A stretch of 64,000 bases of DNA, from NCBI GenBank assembly GCA_041497115.1, contig JBGQFW010000010.1, positions 1 to 64,000 on the forward strand. Reading direction: 5' to 3'. Below, piece after piece: positions 27,373 to 41,601 of this stretch. The stretch comes from AR5 sp041497115. Lineage in GTDB: Bacteria > Methylomirabilota > Methylomirabilia > Rokubacteriales > CSP1-6. A program made the position numbers and the translations under genes. The notes below the pieces were generated by a model. That model was not told where the DNA came from. It searched no databases and was given only the letters and a program-made list of their open reading frames with translations. Within the stretch, counting starts at the first letter, position 1; each line of letters starts with the position of its first letter.

Positions 27373-27726
27373 ATGAGCGCCGTGGCGATCGCAGAGCGTG
27401 AGGACCGTCGGACGGACGACGCGCAGGCCCTCGAGGGCCTGCTGCGTCTGCGTCTGGCCGGTCCCCTCACCGCGGCCACGGCGCCGACGCTTCGCACGCG
27501 CGTGCGGGATGCGGTCAGCCGCGGCCGGGCGCGCGTGGTCGTGGATCTGCAGGCTGTGACCGGGCTCGATGCCGCCGGCATCGCGGCCCTGCTCGATGCG
27601 CGTCGCGTCATCCAGGCGCAGGACGGCGGCACACTCGTCCTGCGCGCCAACGGAGTCGTGTGCCGGGCGCTCAAGGAAACGGGGACGATCGCCGCCTTCG
27701 CGCTCTGGAACGGTCCCGGAATGTGA
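27373..27726 (+). CDS. STAS-domain protein (anti-sigma factor antagonist-like)
   Basis: 117 aa, one STAS domain of the SpoIIAA/RsbV type: LLRLRLAGPLTAATAPTLR, VVVDLQAVTGLDAAGIAALLDA and a final helix. In SpoIIAA-type antagonists a Ser in a D-S-S/A-G loop is phosphorylated by the partner kinase. Here the loop reads DAAG, so the phospho-Ser position is Ala and the usual switch cannot operate. It sits 14 nt after the secreted-protein gene with an AGGAG SD. Its partner is not evident; no RsbW-type kinase lies next to it. Confidence 0.8.
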   Translation: MSAVAIAEREDRRTDDAQALEGLLRLRLAGPLTAATAPTLRTRVRDAVSRGRARVVVDLQAVTGLDAAGIAALLDARRVIQAQDGGTLVLRANGVVCRALKETGTIAAFALWNGPGM

Positions 27727-28392
27727 TCTCGGTGGAGCGCCAAGGGGCTGACGCCCCGTCCACATCACAGTCCCCGCGCCCTGCCGAGCAGGGCGTCGTC
27801 ATCTCACGCGGGACTCGCGTCTATCTGCGCACCATGACGCTCAGGGACCTCGACCTCTTCAACCGCTGGGTCGAGGACCCGTTCCTGGAGCGCATGGTCG
27901 GCAGCGAGCTCCTCCAGTCGTACAAGCACGTGTGGGACAAGTCGCCGGCGTTCTACGAGGCCGTGCTGACCGATCCCACCCAGGTCGTGCTGGTCATCGA
28001 GGCCTGCCGCGGCTGGACGGCACCGGTGGGGGTGGTGCGCCTGTTCAACATCCACCTGCTGGAGGGGTACGCGTTCCTGGAGACGATCATCACCGATGTC
28101 CGTGCAATGAAGCGCGGTTTCGGCGTGGAAGCGGGTAAACTCATCTCCTACTATGGGGTGGACGTCCTCGGCCTGCGGCGCATCGAGGCGAAGGTCTACG
28201 AGTACAACGTGCTCAGCATGAACTCACTCCGGCGCAACGGCTTCCAGCAGGAGGGTGTCCTCCGCCAGGCGGGGTTCGACGGCGAGCGCTACTGGGATCT
28301 CGTGATCTTCGGCATCCTCAAGGACGAGATCGAGGCCGTGCGCAGGCGGGACAAGGTCTACCTTCCTCTCGATTCGTCCGAGGGGAACGGGC

Positions 28393-28406
<14 letters not shown>
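27723..28406 (+). CDS. GNAT-family acetyltransferase
   Basis: 227 aa. The GTG start overlaps the STAS stop (GTGA). After about 40 variable residues the GNAT fold begins at RGTRVYLRTMTLRDL and includes a CoA-binding segment at AMKRGFGVEAGKLISYYG and the final RRNGFQQEGVLRQ strand, typical of RimJ/SpeG-like N-acetyltransferases. The substrate is unknown. A longer upstream frame overlaps the STAS gene and is not needed. Confidence 0.8.
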
Positions 28407-30540
<2,134 letters not shown>

Positions 30541-30550
30541 AAGGACGACC

Positions 30551-33229
30551 ATGCCGATCAGCCGCCGCGACTCCAAGAAGGCCAAGATCCTCTACATCGA
30601 GGACAACCGCGAGAACCGGATGCTGGTCCGCGCGATCCTCGAGGCCGAGGGCTACACGATCGTCGACGCCGAGGACGGCCTGGCCGGCATCGAAGCGGCG
30701 ATCCGGGAGGAGCCGGCGCTGATCCTGCTGGACGTGAACCTGCCGGCCATCGACGGGTACGAGGTCGTCGCGGTCATCAAGTCGTTCCCCGCGTTCGCCA
30801 CCACGCCGGTCATCGCGGTGACCGCCTACGCGATGGAGGGCGACCGCCAGCGCACGCTGGTGGCCGGCTGCGACGGCTACATCCAGAAGCCGATCGACGT
30901 GGACGCGTTCCCGAAGCAGGTCGAGGAGTTCCTGCACGGCAAGCGCGAGCACGTCGAGGAGCGCGAGGCGGGCATCTACCTCCGCGAGCTGAACCAGCGC
31001 CTGGTCTACCGGCTGGTGAACCAGGTCGAGGAGCTCAAGCGCCTCAACCAGCACTTCGTCCGCCGCGCCACCCAGCTCGCCGACCTGCATCGCGCGGTGC
31101 AGGACATCACCTCCGAGGTCGGGGTCGCCCCGATGCTCGAGCAGCTGCTGCCTGCGCTGTCCCGCGCGCTCGGCACCCGCAGCCTGACCGTCGAGCTGGC
31201 GGACTCCGACGTGAAGGTGGCGGCGAGCGGTGAGGCGGCCGAGCGGCCGCGCAGCGTGCTGGCCGGCGCCGGCGTGGCGCCGGGCGACGACTGGACAGAG
31301 GTGGACTGGACGCTGCCGCTGATCGTGCGGGGCCACTCGCTCGGCGTGATGACCGCGCGGCACGTGCTGCCGCCCGGCGCCAAGGCCGACGAGGAGCAGC
31401 TGCTCAACATCGTGGCCAACCAGGTGGCGATCGCCGTGGAGAACGCCCGGCTCTACGACGGCGTCGTGCAGCGGGCGGCCGAGCAGCAGAGCCTCGTCGA
31501 GGCCGGCCATCTGCTCGCGTCCTCGCTGCGGCTGGCCGACGTGCTGCAGCAGTTCACCGAGCTGGTGCGCTCGCGCGTCGGCCTCGACGTCGTCCGCATC
31601 TGGCTGCAGGAGGGCACCGGCGACTATCGCCTTCACGCGCAGGCCGGCCTGGCCGAGCAGCCCGACGACCGGCGCCAGCACTTCGAGCCCGGCGAGGGCA
31701 TCGTCGGCTGGGTGATGGAGCACCTCGCGCCGCTCGTCATCCCGGATCTGCAGGTGGATCCGCGCCTCAAGGGGCGCGAGTGGGCGAAGTCCGAGGGGCT
31801 GATGTCGCTGGTGGCGGTGCCGCTGCTCCTGGCGGACGCGCCGGTCGGCGTGCTGGTCGGCGTGGCCCGGCAGCGACGCGACTTCAACCGCGAGGAGGTG
31901 GCGCTCGTCCAGGCGCTGGCCACCTCGGCGGCGGTGGCCATCCGCAATGCGCGGCTGCACGAGGAGACCCAGCTCCGCCTGCGCCACACCGAGACGCTGG
32001 TGTCGGTCAGCCAGGCGATCGGCGCCACGCTCGACCTCTCGGAGGTGCTGCGGCGGGCCACGCGCGAGATGGTGCGCGCGCTCGGCGGCGACATGGGCGT
32101 CGCCTGGTTGATCACGCCCGACCGCTCGCGATTCGTGCCGCTGGTCGGCTACCACATTCCCAAGGACGTGCTCAACACGCCGGTCGCGGCCAGCCTGGAG
32201 ATGGCGGATCCGGTGATCCGCGCGCTGCAGATCTCGAAGGGGCCGATCGCCGCCGCCGACAGCCAGAGCGAGGCGTGGAGCAGCATGCCGGCGGCCCGCG
32301 CGGTGAGCCACAAGTCCATGCTCATCCAGCCCATCTACTGGAAGGACGAGCTGATCGGCGGCTTCTCGGTCCTGTGGCTCAAGGAGGCGCACCGCTTCAC
32401 GCCCGACGAGCTGCGGCTGGCGGAGGGCATCGCGCTGCAGGGCGCGCTGGCCATCGAGAACTCGCGGCTGTTCGAGGGGGTCAAGCAGCAGATGGCCGAG
32501 CTCAAGCAGACCCAGGCCCAGCTCGTGCAGTCCACCAAGCTGGCCGCCATCGGCGAGCTGGCCGCCAACATCGCCCACGAGATCAACAACCCACTCACCA
32601 CCGTGCTCGGCTTCGCCTCCTTCATCGCCGAGCGGCTGCCCGCCGAGGATCCGATGCGCGAGGAGCTGGGCCTCATCCAGGAGGAGGCCTCGCGGGCGCG
32701 CGACATCGTGCGCGACCTGCTGCAGTTCAGCCGCCAGCGCGACTTCATGCCGGAGCCGACCGACCTCAACACCGTCCTCGAGCAGGTCGTGGGCATGGTG
32801 CGGCGGCAGGGCGCCTTCAACACCGTCACCGTCAGCGAGGCCTACGCCCCCGATCTGGCGATGGTCGAGATGGACGTGTCCCGCATCAAGCAGGTCTTCC
32901 TCAACATCATCAATAACGCCGTCTACGCGATGAAGGACGGCGGTACGCTCACGATCCGCACCACGCCCACCGCCGACACCGTGCGGGTGGCCTTCGAGGA
33001 CACCGGCCCCGGCATCCCGCCCGAGATCCTCGGCCGCATCTTCGACCCGTTCTTCACGACGAAGCCCGAGGTGAGCGGGACCGGGCTCGGCCTGTCCGTC
33101 AGCCTCGGGATCGTGCAGAGCCACGGCGGGACGATCGACGTGCAGAGCGCGCTGGGCAAGGGCACGACGTTCACGGTGACGCTGCCGTTCAAGCTCGACG
33201 GCGGCGAGGGCGCCGGGACGGCCGACTAG
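30551..33229 (+). CDS. Receiver-GAF-GAF-GAF-histidine kinase
   Basis: 892 aa soluble protein. An N-terminal receiver (Asp61 in LLDVNLPAIDGYE) is followed by three GAF-like segments (about 175-310, 320-475, 490-640), then HisKA with His676 in NIAHEINNPLTT (an NtrB-like H-box) and an HATPase domain (DTGPGIP, GTGLGLSVSLGIV). Because the receiver comes first, phosphorylation may control the kinase, as expected for an intermediate in a phosphorelay from the membrane kinase directly upstream (10 nt gap). It is the last gene of the operon; the convergent glucokinase stop is only 4 nt away, so no separate terminator fits between them. Confidence 0.9.
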   Translation: MPISRRDSKKAKILYIEDNRENRMLVRAILEAEGYTIVDAEDGLAGIEAAIREEPALILLDVNLPAIDGYEVVAVIKSFPAFATTPVIAVTAYAMEGDRQRTLVAGCDGYIQKPIDVDAFPKQVEEFLHGKREHVEEREAGIYLRELNQRLVYRLVNQVEELKRLNQHFVRRATQLADLHRAVQDITSEVGVAPMLEQLLPALSRALGTRSLTVELADSDVKVAASGEAAERPRSVLAGAGVAPGDDWTEVDWTLPLIVRGHSLGVMTARHVLPPGAKADEEQLLNIVANQVAIAVENARLYDGVVQRAAEQQSLVEAGHLLASSLRLADVLQQFTELVRSRVGLDVVRIWLQEGTGDYRLHAQAGLAEQPDDRRQHFEPGEGIVGWVMEHLAPLVIPDLQVDPRLKGREWAKSEGLMSLVAVPLLLADAPVGVLVGVARQRRDFNREEVALVQALATSAAVAIRNARLHEETQLRLRHTETLVSVSQAIGATLDLSEVLRRATREMVRALGGDMGVAWLITPDRSRFVPLVGYHIPKDVLNTPVAASLEMADPVIRALQISKGPIAAADSQSEAWSSMPAARAVSHKSMLIQPIYWKDELIGGFSVLWLKEAHRFTPDELRLAEGIALQGALAIENSRLFEGVKQQMAELKQTQAQLVQSTKLAAIGELAANIAHEINNPLTTVLGFASFIAERLPAEDPMREELGLIQEEASRARDIVRDLLQFSRQRDFMPEPTDLNTVLEQVVGMVRRQGAFNTVTVSEAYAPDLAMVEMDVSRIKQVFLNIINNAVYAMKDGGTLTIRTTPTADTVRVAFEDTGPGIPPEILGRIFDPFFTTKPEVSGTGLGLSVSLGIVQSHGGTIDVQSALGKGTTFTVTLPFKLDGGEGAGTAD

Positions 33230-33233
33230 ACGC

Positions 33234-34217
33234 TCACGCCAGCCCGGCGGCGACGCGGGCGGCGCCGAGCAGCGGCGCCCGCGGGTTGAGCGAGACGTGA
33301 ATCGGTATCGACTCCAGCAGCACGTTGAGCCGCCCCTTGTCACGGAACGCCGTGACGAAGCCGCCGGCGGCCAGCCGCTCGATCATGCGCGGCGCGATGC
33401 CGCCTCCCACCAGCACGCCGCCGACCGCCATCGCGGTGAGCGCGAGGTTGCCGGCCTCGGCGCCGTAGAGGCCGACGAAGACGTCGAGCGCCTTGTCGCA
33501 CAGCGCGTCCCGTTTGGGCAGCCCCATCTCGGTGACGACGGCGGGCGGATCGACCGTGCGCATCCGCTCGGCGACGGCCGGCGACTCCTTGGCCCAGCCG
33601 GTGTCGCGCAGGAATCGGTAGATGTTGAACAGGCCGGGGCCCGCCAGCACGCGCTCGTAGGAGACGCGCCCGAACTCCTTGCGCAGATAGCGCAGCAGGT
33701 CGTCCTCGAGCTCGTTGCGCGGCGCCAGGTCGCCGTGACCGCCCTCGCTGGCGATCACGATGCGGTGGTCGCCGTCACGGATGATGAGGGCCTCGCCGAG
33801 GCCGGTGCCGGCTGCGATCAGCACCAGGTTGCCGCGCCGCGGAACGCCGGCCTGCAGCGTGCGGAGCTCCTCCTCAGGCAGCCCCAGCACGCCGTGGGCG
33901 GCCACCTCGAGGTCGTTGAGCAGCGTCACGCGCTCGGCGGGGATGGTGGACGACAGCACTCGCGCATCGATCACCCACGGCAGGTTGGTCGCCACGGCCC
34001 GGTCGTCGACCACCGGCCCGGCCACCCCCAGGCAGGCCGACTCGATCACCGGCCGGGGGCCGGCGGAGAGGAACTGCTCGATCGCGGTCTCCAGCGAGGC
34101 GAGCTCGCGGCTGGGCATCGTGGCGTCCCGCAGCATCCGCAGGCCGCCCCGCCCGTCCGTTTCGAAGAGCGCGAGAGCGGTCTTGGTGCCGCCCACGTCG
34201 CCGCCGAGAACGATCAC
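33234..34217 (-). CDS. glk: Glucokinase (Glk family)
   Basis: 327 aa. Phosphorylates glucose with ATP. The N-terminal phosphate loop GGDVGGTKTALALF, LNDLEVAAHGV with the catalytic Asp, LIAAGTGLGEA and EGGHGDLAPR follow the Glk-type (not ROK zinc-motif) family. The GTG start overlaps the stop of the aldolase gene (GTGA), so expression is coupled to it. It completes a small carbohydrate cluster of glycosidase, aldolase and glucokinase. Confidence 0.88.
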   Translation of the reverse strand: MIVLGGDVGGTKTALALFETDGRGGLRMLRDATMPSRELASLETAIEQFLSAGPRPVIESACLGVAGPVVDDRAVATNLPWVIDARVLSSTIPAERVTLLNDLEVAAHGVLGLPEEELRTLQAGVPRRGNLVLIAAGTGLGEALIIRDGDHRIVIASEGGHGDLAPRNELEDDLLRYLRKEFGRVSYERVLAGPGLFNIYRFLRDTGWAKESPAVAERMRTVDPPAVVTEMGLPKRDALCDKALDVFVGLYGAEAGNLALTAMAVGGVLVGGGIAPRMIERLAAGGFVTAFRDKGRLNVLLESIPIHVSLNPRAPLLGAARVAAGLA

Positions 34218-35140
34218 TTCTGGGTGCCGGCGTAGATGCCCATGACGGTGGCGAGGAACTTCAGCGCGTCGGGCTTCTTGCGCTGGAACGAGTTGCGGCC
34301 GATGATCGAGCCGAACCCGCCGCCATCCCGGATCGCCCGCACCTCGTCGAACACCTGGTCGTCGCCGGCGGTCGGCCCGCCCGAGAAGATGACGATGCGG
34401 CGGCCGTTGAACGTGGACTGCACCACGTGGCGGACGCGCTCGGCCTGCGTGCCGATCGGCACCGCCTGCGCCTCGTAGACCTTCTTGGCGGCGGCCTGCT
34501 CGAGGTGCGCCGCCGGCAGCTTCACCTTGACGATGTGGGCGCCGAGCTGGGCGGCGATGTGCGCGGCATAGGCGGTGACGTCGATGCCCGTCTCGCCCTC
34601 CTTGGAGAGGCCGGAGCCGCGCGGATACGACCACACCACGACGACCAGCCCGCTCGCCTTGGCCTCCTCGGCGAGCGGGCGCAGCGCGCTGTACATGTCC
34701 AGGCGGTGCGTCGAGCCCGGATAGATCGTGTACCCGATGGCGACGCAGCCGAGGCGGAGGGCGTCCCGCACCGATCCGGTGATCGCCTGGATCGGATCGC
34801 GCTCCTCGTAGAGCACGTCGTGATTGTTGAGCTTGAGAATCAGCGGGAGCTGGCCGGCGAAGTCCCGCGCGCCCGCCTCCAGGAAGCCGAGCGGCGCCGC
34901 GTAGGCGCTGCAGCCGGACTCGATCGCCAGCTGGAAGTGATAGTGCGGGTCGTACCCCGCCGGGTTCGGCGCGAAGCTGCGGGCCGGCCCGTGCTCGAAC
35001 CCCTGGTCCACCGGCAGGATGACCATCCGACCGGTGCCGGCGAGCGTGCCGGCGTTGAGCATGCGCGCCAGGTTGGTTAGCGTGCCCGGGCTGTCGCTGC
35101 CATACCAGCCCAGGATCTCGCGGACACGATTCGTCGTCAT
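34214..35140 (-). CDS. Class I fructose-bisphosphate aldolase (DhnA/FbaB family)
   Basis: 308 aa TIM-barrel aldolase that cleaves fructose-1,6-bisphosphate to DHAP and glyceraldehyde-3-phosphate through a Lys Schiff base. Features are the N-terminal ILPVDQGFEHGP, the central VVVVWSYPRG, the IVKVKLPA strand carrying the candidate Schiff-base Lys, and the phosphate-binding end FSGGPTAGDD followed by GSIIGRNSFQR. It starts 1 nt after the glycosidase stop and overlaps glk, so three genes form one unit. Related enzymes with other substrates exist in this family, but the context of a glycolytic kinase supports fructose-bisphosphate. Confidence 0.85.
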   Translation of the reverse strand: MTTNRVREILGWYGSDSPGTLTNLARMLNAGTLAGTGRMVILPVDQGFEHGPARSFAPNPAGYDPHYHFQLAIESGCSAYAAPLGFLEAGARDFAGQLPLILKLNNHDVLYEERDPIQAITGSVRDALRLGCVAIGYTIYPGSTHRLDMYSALRPLAEEAKASGLVVVVWSYPRGSGLSKEGETGIDVTAYAAHIAAQLGAHIVKVKLPAAHLEQAAAKKVYEAQAVPIGTQAERVRHVVQSTFNGRRIVIFSGGPTAGDDQVFDEVRAIRDGGGFGSIIGRNSFQRKKPDALKFLATVMGIYAGTQK

Positions 35141-35141
35141 G

Positions 35142-37778
<2,637 letters not shown>

Positions 37779-37848
37779 CGCGCTGGCACTTCCCCCCCGC
37801 CGGCCCGAGCCAAGGCCGTGCCGGAGACTTTGAAGCAAGGGGTACCCC

Positions 37849-37900
37849 CGAGTCAACCGCCCGTTAACTCCTTGACTCGCCCCTGCCGTTGCCAAATAGT
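37849..37900. promoter_or_regulatory. Divergent promoter region with inverted -35 elements
   Basis: CGAGTCAA (37849-37856) and TTGACTCG (37872-37879) are perfect inverted repeats 15 nt apart. Each contains a -35-like TTGACT pointing outward. On the plus strand TTGACT is followed after 17 nt by AATAGT (37895-37900), a 4/6 match to the -10, serving the ABC transporter. On the minus strand a weaker CAAAGT follows, serving the glycosidase operon. The repeat could also be an operator controlling both directions. Confidence 0.5.
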
Positions 37901-37953
37901 AGGCGCACTCGACCGCGGATCCCGCCCGGCGGCGCGGCGACTGGAGGGTGTGG

Positions 37954-38880
37954 TTGTTCCAATACATCGTCTCCCGCGCGCTGTGGCTGGTCCCCACCCT
38001 GCTGGCCATGGCGCTGGTGACCTTCCTCGTGATGCACGCCACGCCCGGCAGTCCGCTCGATCCGGTCGCCGAGGGGGCCAACCCGCTGTCGCCGGAGGCC
38101 CAGAAGAACCTCGCCGAGCACTACGGGCTGGACAAGCCGCTCTGGCAGCAGTTCGGGATCTTCATCACCAAGGCCGTGCGCGGCGACTTTGGCTTCTCGT
38201 TCGTCTACAAGACGCGCACGGTCGCCGAGATCCTGCGTGAGACGTTTCCCGTCTCGCTGTTCCTCGGCTCGATGGCGCTGGTGCTGGCGGTGGCGGGCGG
38301 CCTCACGCTGGGTATCCTGGCCGCCGTCCACCAGAACCGCGGCTGGGACTACCTGTCGGTGACGCTGGCGACCGTCGGCGTCGCCGTGCCGAACTTCGTG
38401 CTGGCCGTGTTCCTGATCATCCTCTTCTCGTTCGTCGTGCCGCTGTTCCCCACCGGCGGCTGGGACTCGCCGCGCGACTGGGTGCTGCCGACGGTCACGC
38501 TGGCGGCGGCCCCGATGGGGATCATCGCCCGCTTCACCCGCGCGAGCATGCTCGAGGTCATCCGGGCCGACTACACGCTGACCGCGCGCGCCAAGGGGCT
38601 GGCCGAGACGCCGGTGATCTTCAAGCACGCGCTCAAGAACGCGCTGATCCCGGTCGTCACGCTGCTGGGACCGCTGTTCGCCGCGGTGGGGACGGGCTCC
38701 TTCTTCGTCGAGTCGATCTTCCGGGTGCCGGGGATGGGCCGCTTCTTCGTCCAGTCCATGACGGGCCGCGACTATCCGATGATCATGGCCGTGGTCCTGA
38801 CGTACGGCGCCTTCCTCGCGATCATGAACCTCGCCGTCGATCTGGCGTATGGCACTCTCGACCCCCGCATCCGATATTAG
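37954..38880 (+). CDS. dppB: Peptide/oligopeptide ABC transporter permease, DppB type
   Basis: About 308 aa inner-membrane permease with six hydrophobic segments and the EAA-type cytoplasmic loop RAKGLAETPVIFKHALKNALIPV. The length and the ending (DLAYGTLDPRIRY) are standard for the DppB/OppB family. The TTG at 37954 lies 6 nt after GGAGG and is preferred; the GTG at 37948 touches the SD. It pairs with the next permease and the periplasmic binding protein; no ATPase genes follow, so they must be encoded elsewhere. Confidence 0.88.
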   Translation: MFQYIVSRALWLVPTLLAMALVTFLVMHATPGSPLDPVAEGANPLSPEAQKNLAEHYGLDKPLWQQFGIFITKAVRGDFGFSFVYKTRTVAEILRETFPVSLFLGSMALVLAVAGGLTLGILAAVHQNRGWDYLSVTLATVGVAVPNFVLAVFLIILFSFVVPLFPTGGWDSPRDWVLPTVTLAAAPMGIIARFTRASMLEVIRADYTLTARAKGLAETPVIFKHALKNALIPVVTLLGPLFAAVGTGSFFVESIFRVPGMGRFFVQSMTGRDYPMIMAVVLTYGAFLAIMNLAVDLAYGTLDPRIRY

Positions 38881-39781
38881 CCTCGACGGGGGGCTGCGCC
38901 CCCCCGACGGCGTGCTCGTCGAGCGATCCGCCGCGCGGCCGGGAACCTCGCTCTGGCGCGACGGGGTCCGGCGGCTGCTGCGCAACCGGCTGGCGATGGC
39001 GGGCGGGATCGTCGTCGTCGTCCTCTGCCTCATCGCGATCTTCGCCGACGTGCTGGCGCCCAAGCCCTACACGAAGACCAACTTCGGACGGCTCAACGAG
39101 TCGCCGTCGCGCGACTATCCGCTCGGCACCGACCAGCTGGGCCGCGATCTGCTCTCGCGGATGATCTACGGCGCGCGGGTGTCGATGCTCGTCGGGCTCG
39201 GCGCCCAGCTCATCGTGGTGTCGATCGGCGTGCCGATCGGCGCCCTGTCGGGTTACCTGGGGGGGCGCGCCGACCTGTTCCTCACGCGCTTCATCGACGT
39301 CATGTACGCCTTCCCGCGGCTGCTGTTCGTGATTCTCGTCATGTCCATGCTGGGCGCCGGGCTCATGAACATCTTCATCGCGATCGGCCTCACCGGCTGG
39401 GTGGGCATCGCCCGCCAGACGCGCGCGCAGGTGCTGGCCCTCAAGGAAAAGGAGTTCGTGGACGCCGCCCGCGGCCTCGGCGCCGGCGTCGCCCGCCTGC
39501 TGACCCGTCACATCCTGCCCAACGCGCTCACGCCCATCGTGGTGGCCGTCACGTTCGGCATCCCCGAGGCGATCTTCACCGAGGCGGCGCTGTCCTTCAT
39601 CGGCGTGGGCATCAACCCGCCCACGCCGTCGTGGGGGCAGATGGTCGGCGAGGGGCAGCAGTTCATCCGTTCCTACTGGCACCTCTGCGTGTTCCCGTCG
39701 ATCGCCATCGCGATCACCATGCTGTCGTTCACGTTCTTCGGCGACGGCGTGCGCGACGCGCTCGATCCCAAGATGAAGTAG
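38849..39781 (+). CDS. dppC: Peptide/oligopeptide ABC transporter permease, DppC type
   Basis: 310 aa. An N-terminal cytoplasmic extension precedes the first membrane helix (AMAGGIVVVVLCLIAIFADVL), followed by the DppC-typical PLGTDQLGRDLLSRMIYGAR and the EAA loop DAARGLGAGVARLLTRHILPN. It ends with GDGVRDALDPKMK, the family tail. The ATG overlaps the end of dppB by 32 nt. Together the two permeases form the transmembrane channel. Confidence 0.9.
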   Translation: MALSTPASDISLDGGLRPPDGVLVERSAARPGTSLWRDGVRRLLRNRLAMAGGIVVVVLCLIAIFADVLAPKPYTKTNFGRLNESPSRDYPLGTDQLGRDLLSRMIYGARVSMLVGLGAQLIVVSIGVPIGALSGYLGGRADLFLTRFIDVMYAFPRLLFVILVMSMLGAGLMNIFIAIGLTGWVGIARQTRAQVLALKEKEFVDAARGLGAGVARLLTRHILPNALTPIVVAVTFGIPEAIFTEAALSFIGVGINPPTPSWGQMVGEGQQFIRSYWHLCVFPSIAIAITMLSFTFFGDGVRDALDPKMK

Positions 39782-39803
39782 GCATCCCAACGAGGAGGGT
39801 CCC

Positions 39804-41540
39804 ATGAGACGTCCCCCGATCTCCGATGCGCAGATGAACCTGCTGGCCGACCGGCTGAGCGCGGCCGGCGTCGGCCGCCGCGACTTTCTCCGCGTGGCGG
39901 CCGGGCTTGCCGCCCTCGGCGCCGCCGGATTCAACGTCCGGCCGGCCTCGGCGGCGCCCAAGCTGGCCGCCGGCGAGAAGCTCGCCAAGGAGCAGCACCT
40001 CCGCTTCGGCGGCGGCGGCTGGTATCAGAACGATCCCTCGAGTCACGACTTCAACAAGGATCTCTACTGCACGGGCGTGCCGACGCTGTGGGCGGGGCTG
40101 ATGAAGTTCAATTCGGACTTCCAGCCGATCCCGTACGTCGCCGAAAAGGTGACCTCCAACGCGGACGGGTCGGTGTGGACCTTCAAGATCCGCAAGGACT
40201 CGAAGTGGTCGGACGGCAGCCCGTGCGGGGCGAAGGACTTCGAGTGGTCCTGGAAGCGGCAGATGGATCCCGCCAGCGCCAACCCGTACTCGAGCTATTT
40301 CTACGACATCAAGGGGGCGGAGGCGTTCAACAAGAAGCAGGCGCCCGACGCGTCCGGCGTCGGCATCGTCGCCAAGGACGACTGGACGCTCGAGGTGACG
40401 CTCGAGGGGCCGCGGGGGTACTTCCCCGTGCTCTCGGCGTACCTCGCCGCGCTTCCGTCCCACCGCCCCTCGATCGAGAAGTTCGGCGACAAGTGGACCG
40501 AGGCCGCCAACATCGTCTGCAACGGCCCCATGGTCCTCGAGGCGTGGGAGCACAACAAGGTCATCGTGCTGCGCCGGAACAAGCACTTCTTCGGCGCCAA
40601 GGACGTCACGCTCGAGAAGGTCACCATTCCCATCATCTCGGTCGCCTCCGGCGCGCTGCCCTACGACAACAACGAGCTCGACCTGACCGCGCTGCAGACC
40701 GGCGATCTCAAGCGGTTCCGCGACGACCCCCGCACCCAGAAGCAGGTCTTCCGCTACCCCTTCCCGGGCACGTGGTACCTGCTGCCCCAGGTGACCAAGC
40801 CGCCGTTCGACAACGTGAAGGTGCGGCGGGCGGTCGCCCACGCCGTCGACCGCGACAACGTCGTGCGGGTCGCCGACGGCTTCGCCATCCCCGCCCACGC
40901 GATGATTCCGCCCGGATTCCCCGGCGCGGTGGACGACAAGAAGATCCGCGACGTGCAGAAATTCGACCCGAAGCTCGCCATGGCCGAGCTCAAGGGCACG
41001 CCGTTCGAGGGGGGAAAGAACTGGCCGCGCATCGTCCTCTCGATGCGCGACGAGGCGCTCGGCGCCAAGCCGCTCGCCGAGGCCGTTCAGTCGGTCCTCC
41101 TCGAGCACCTGAACATGAAGACCGAGCTCGAGGTGCTCGAGCAGCGCGTCTTCCGGGAGCGGCTCTGGAAGCAGGATCTGCAGTTCGTGTGGATCCGCTG
41201 GTTCATGGACTATCCGGACCCGCACAACGAGTACTTCGACACCTTCTACGGCAAGAAGACGTCGGGCAAGCGCCAGGCCTGGGTGAACGACGCCTTCGAC
41301 AAGGAGCTGGAGGCCGGGCGCGACACCCGCGACGCCAAGAAGCGGCTCGTGCACTACGCGAAAGCCGAGGAGATCATGCAGACCGACGTCGGCTACGTGC
41401 CGGTGGCGTGGGTCGCGCGGTGGGCCGCCGCCAAGCCGCAGCTGCGGGGGCTGGAGAAGAACCGGCAGGGCGAGTTCGTCGTCGACGGCAACATCTACGT
41501 GGACATGCTGCCGCATCTCTACATGGTCGAGAAGGCGTAG
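39804..41540 (+). CDS. Peptide-type ABC substrate-binding protein (family 5), Tat-exported
   Basis: 578 aa. A Tat signal is visible near the N terminus: GRRDFLRVAAGL followed by a hydrophobic stretch and an ASA cleavage site at about residue 50. The mature protein has the family 5 fold with GSVWTFKIRKDSKWSDGSP, DFEWSWKRQMDP and VKVRRAVAHAVDRDNVV. The family binds oligopeptides but also nickel, opines, sugars or other solutes, so the ligand remains open. An AACGAGGAGG SD precedes the ATG. It follows the two permeases directly and completes the exported part of the transporter. Confidence 0.88.
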   Translation: MRRPPISDAQMNLLADRLSAAGVGRRDFLRVAAGLAALGAAGFNVRPASAAPKLAAGEKLAKEQHLRFGGGGWYQNDPSSHDFNKDLYCTGVPTLWAGLMKFNSDFQPIPYVAEKVTSNADGSVWTFKIRKDSKWSDGSPCGAKDFEWSWKRQMDPASANPYSSYFYDIKGAEAFNKKQAPDASGVGIVAKDDWTLEVTLEGPRGYFPVLSAYLAALPSHRPSIEKFGDKWTEAANIVCNGPMVLEAWEHNKVIVLRRNKHFFGAKDVTLEKVTIPIISVASGALPYDNNELDLTALQTGDLKRFRDDPRTQKQVFRYPFPGTWYLLPQVTKPPFDNVKVRRAVAHAVDRDNVVRVADGFAIPAHAMIPPGFPGAVDDKKIRDVQKFDPKLAMAELKGTPFEGGKNWPRIVLSMRDEALGAKPLAEAVQSVLLEHLNMKTELEVLEQRVFRERLWKQDLQFVWIRWFMDYPDPHNEYFDTFYGKKTSGKRQAWVNDAFDKELEAGRDTRDAKKRLVHYAKAEEIMQTDVGYVPVAWVARWAAAKPQLRGLEKNRQGEFVVDGNIYVDMLPHLYMVEKA

Positions 41541-41601
41541 CGGCGTCGGGGCGGGGTGGGGTGACGCCCACCCCGCCCCGCGTCGGCGAGGAGTGGCGCC
41601 A

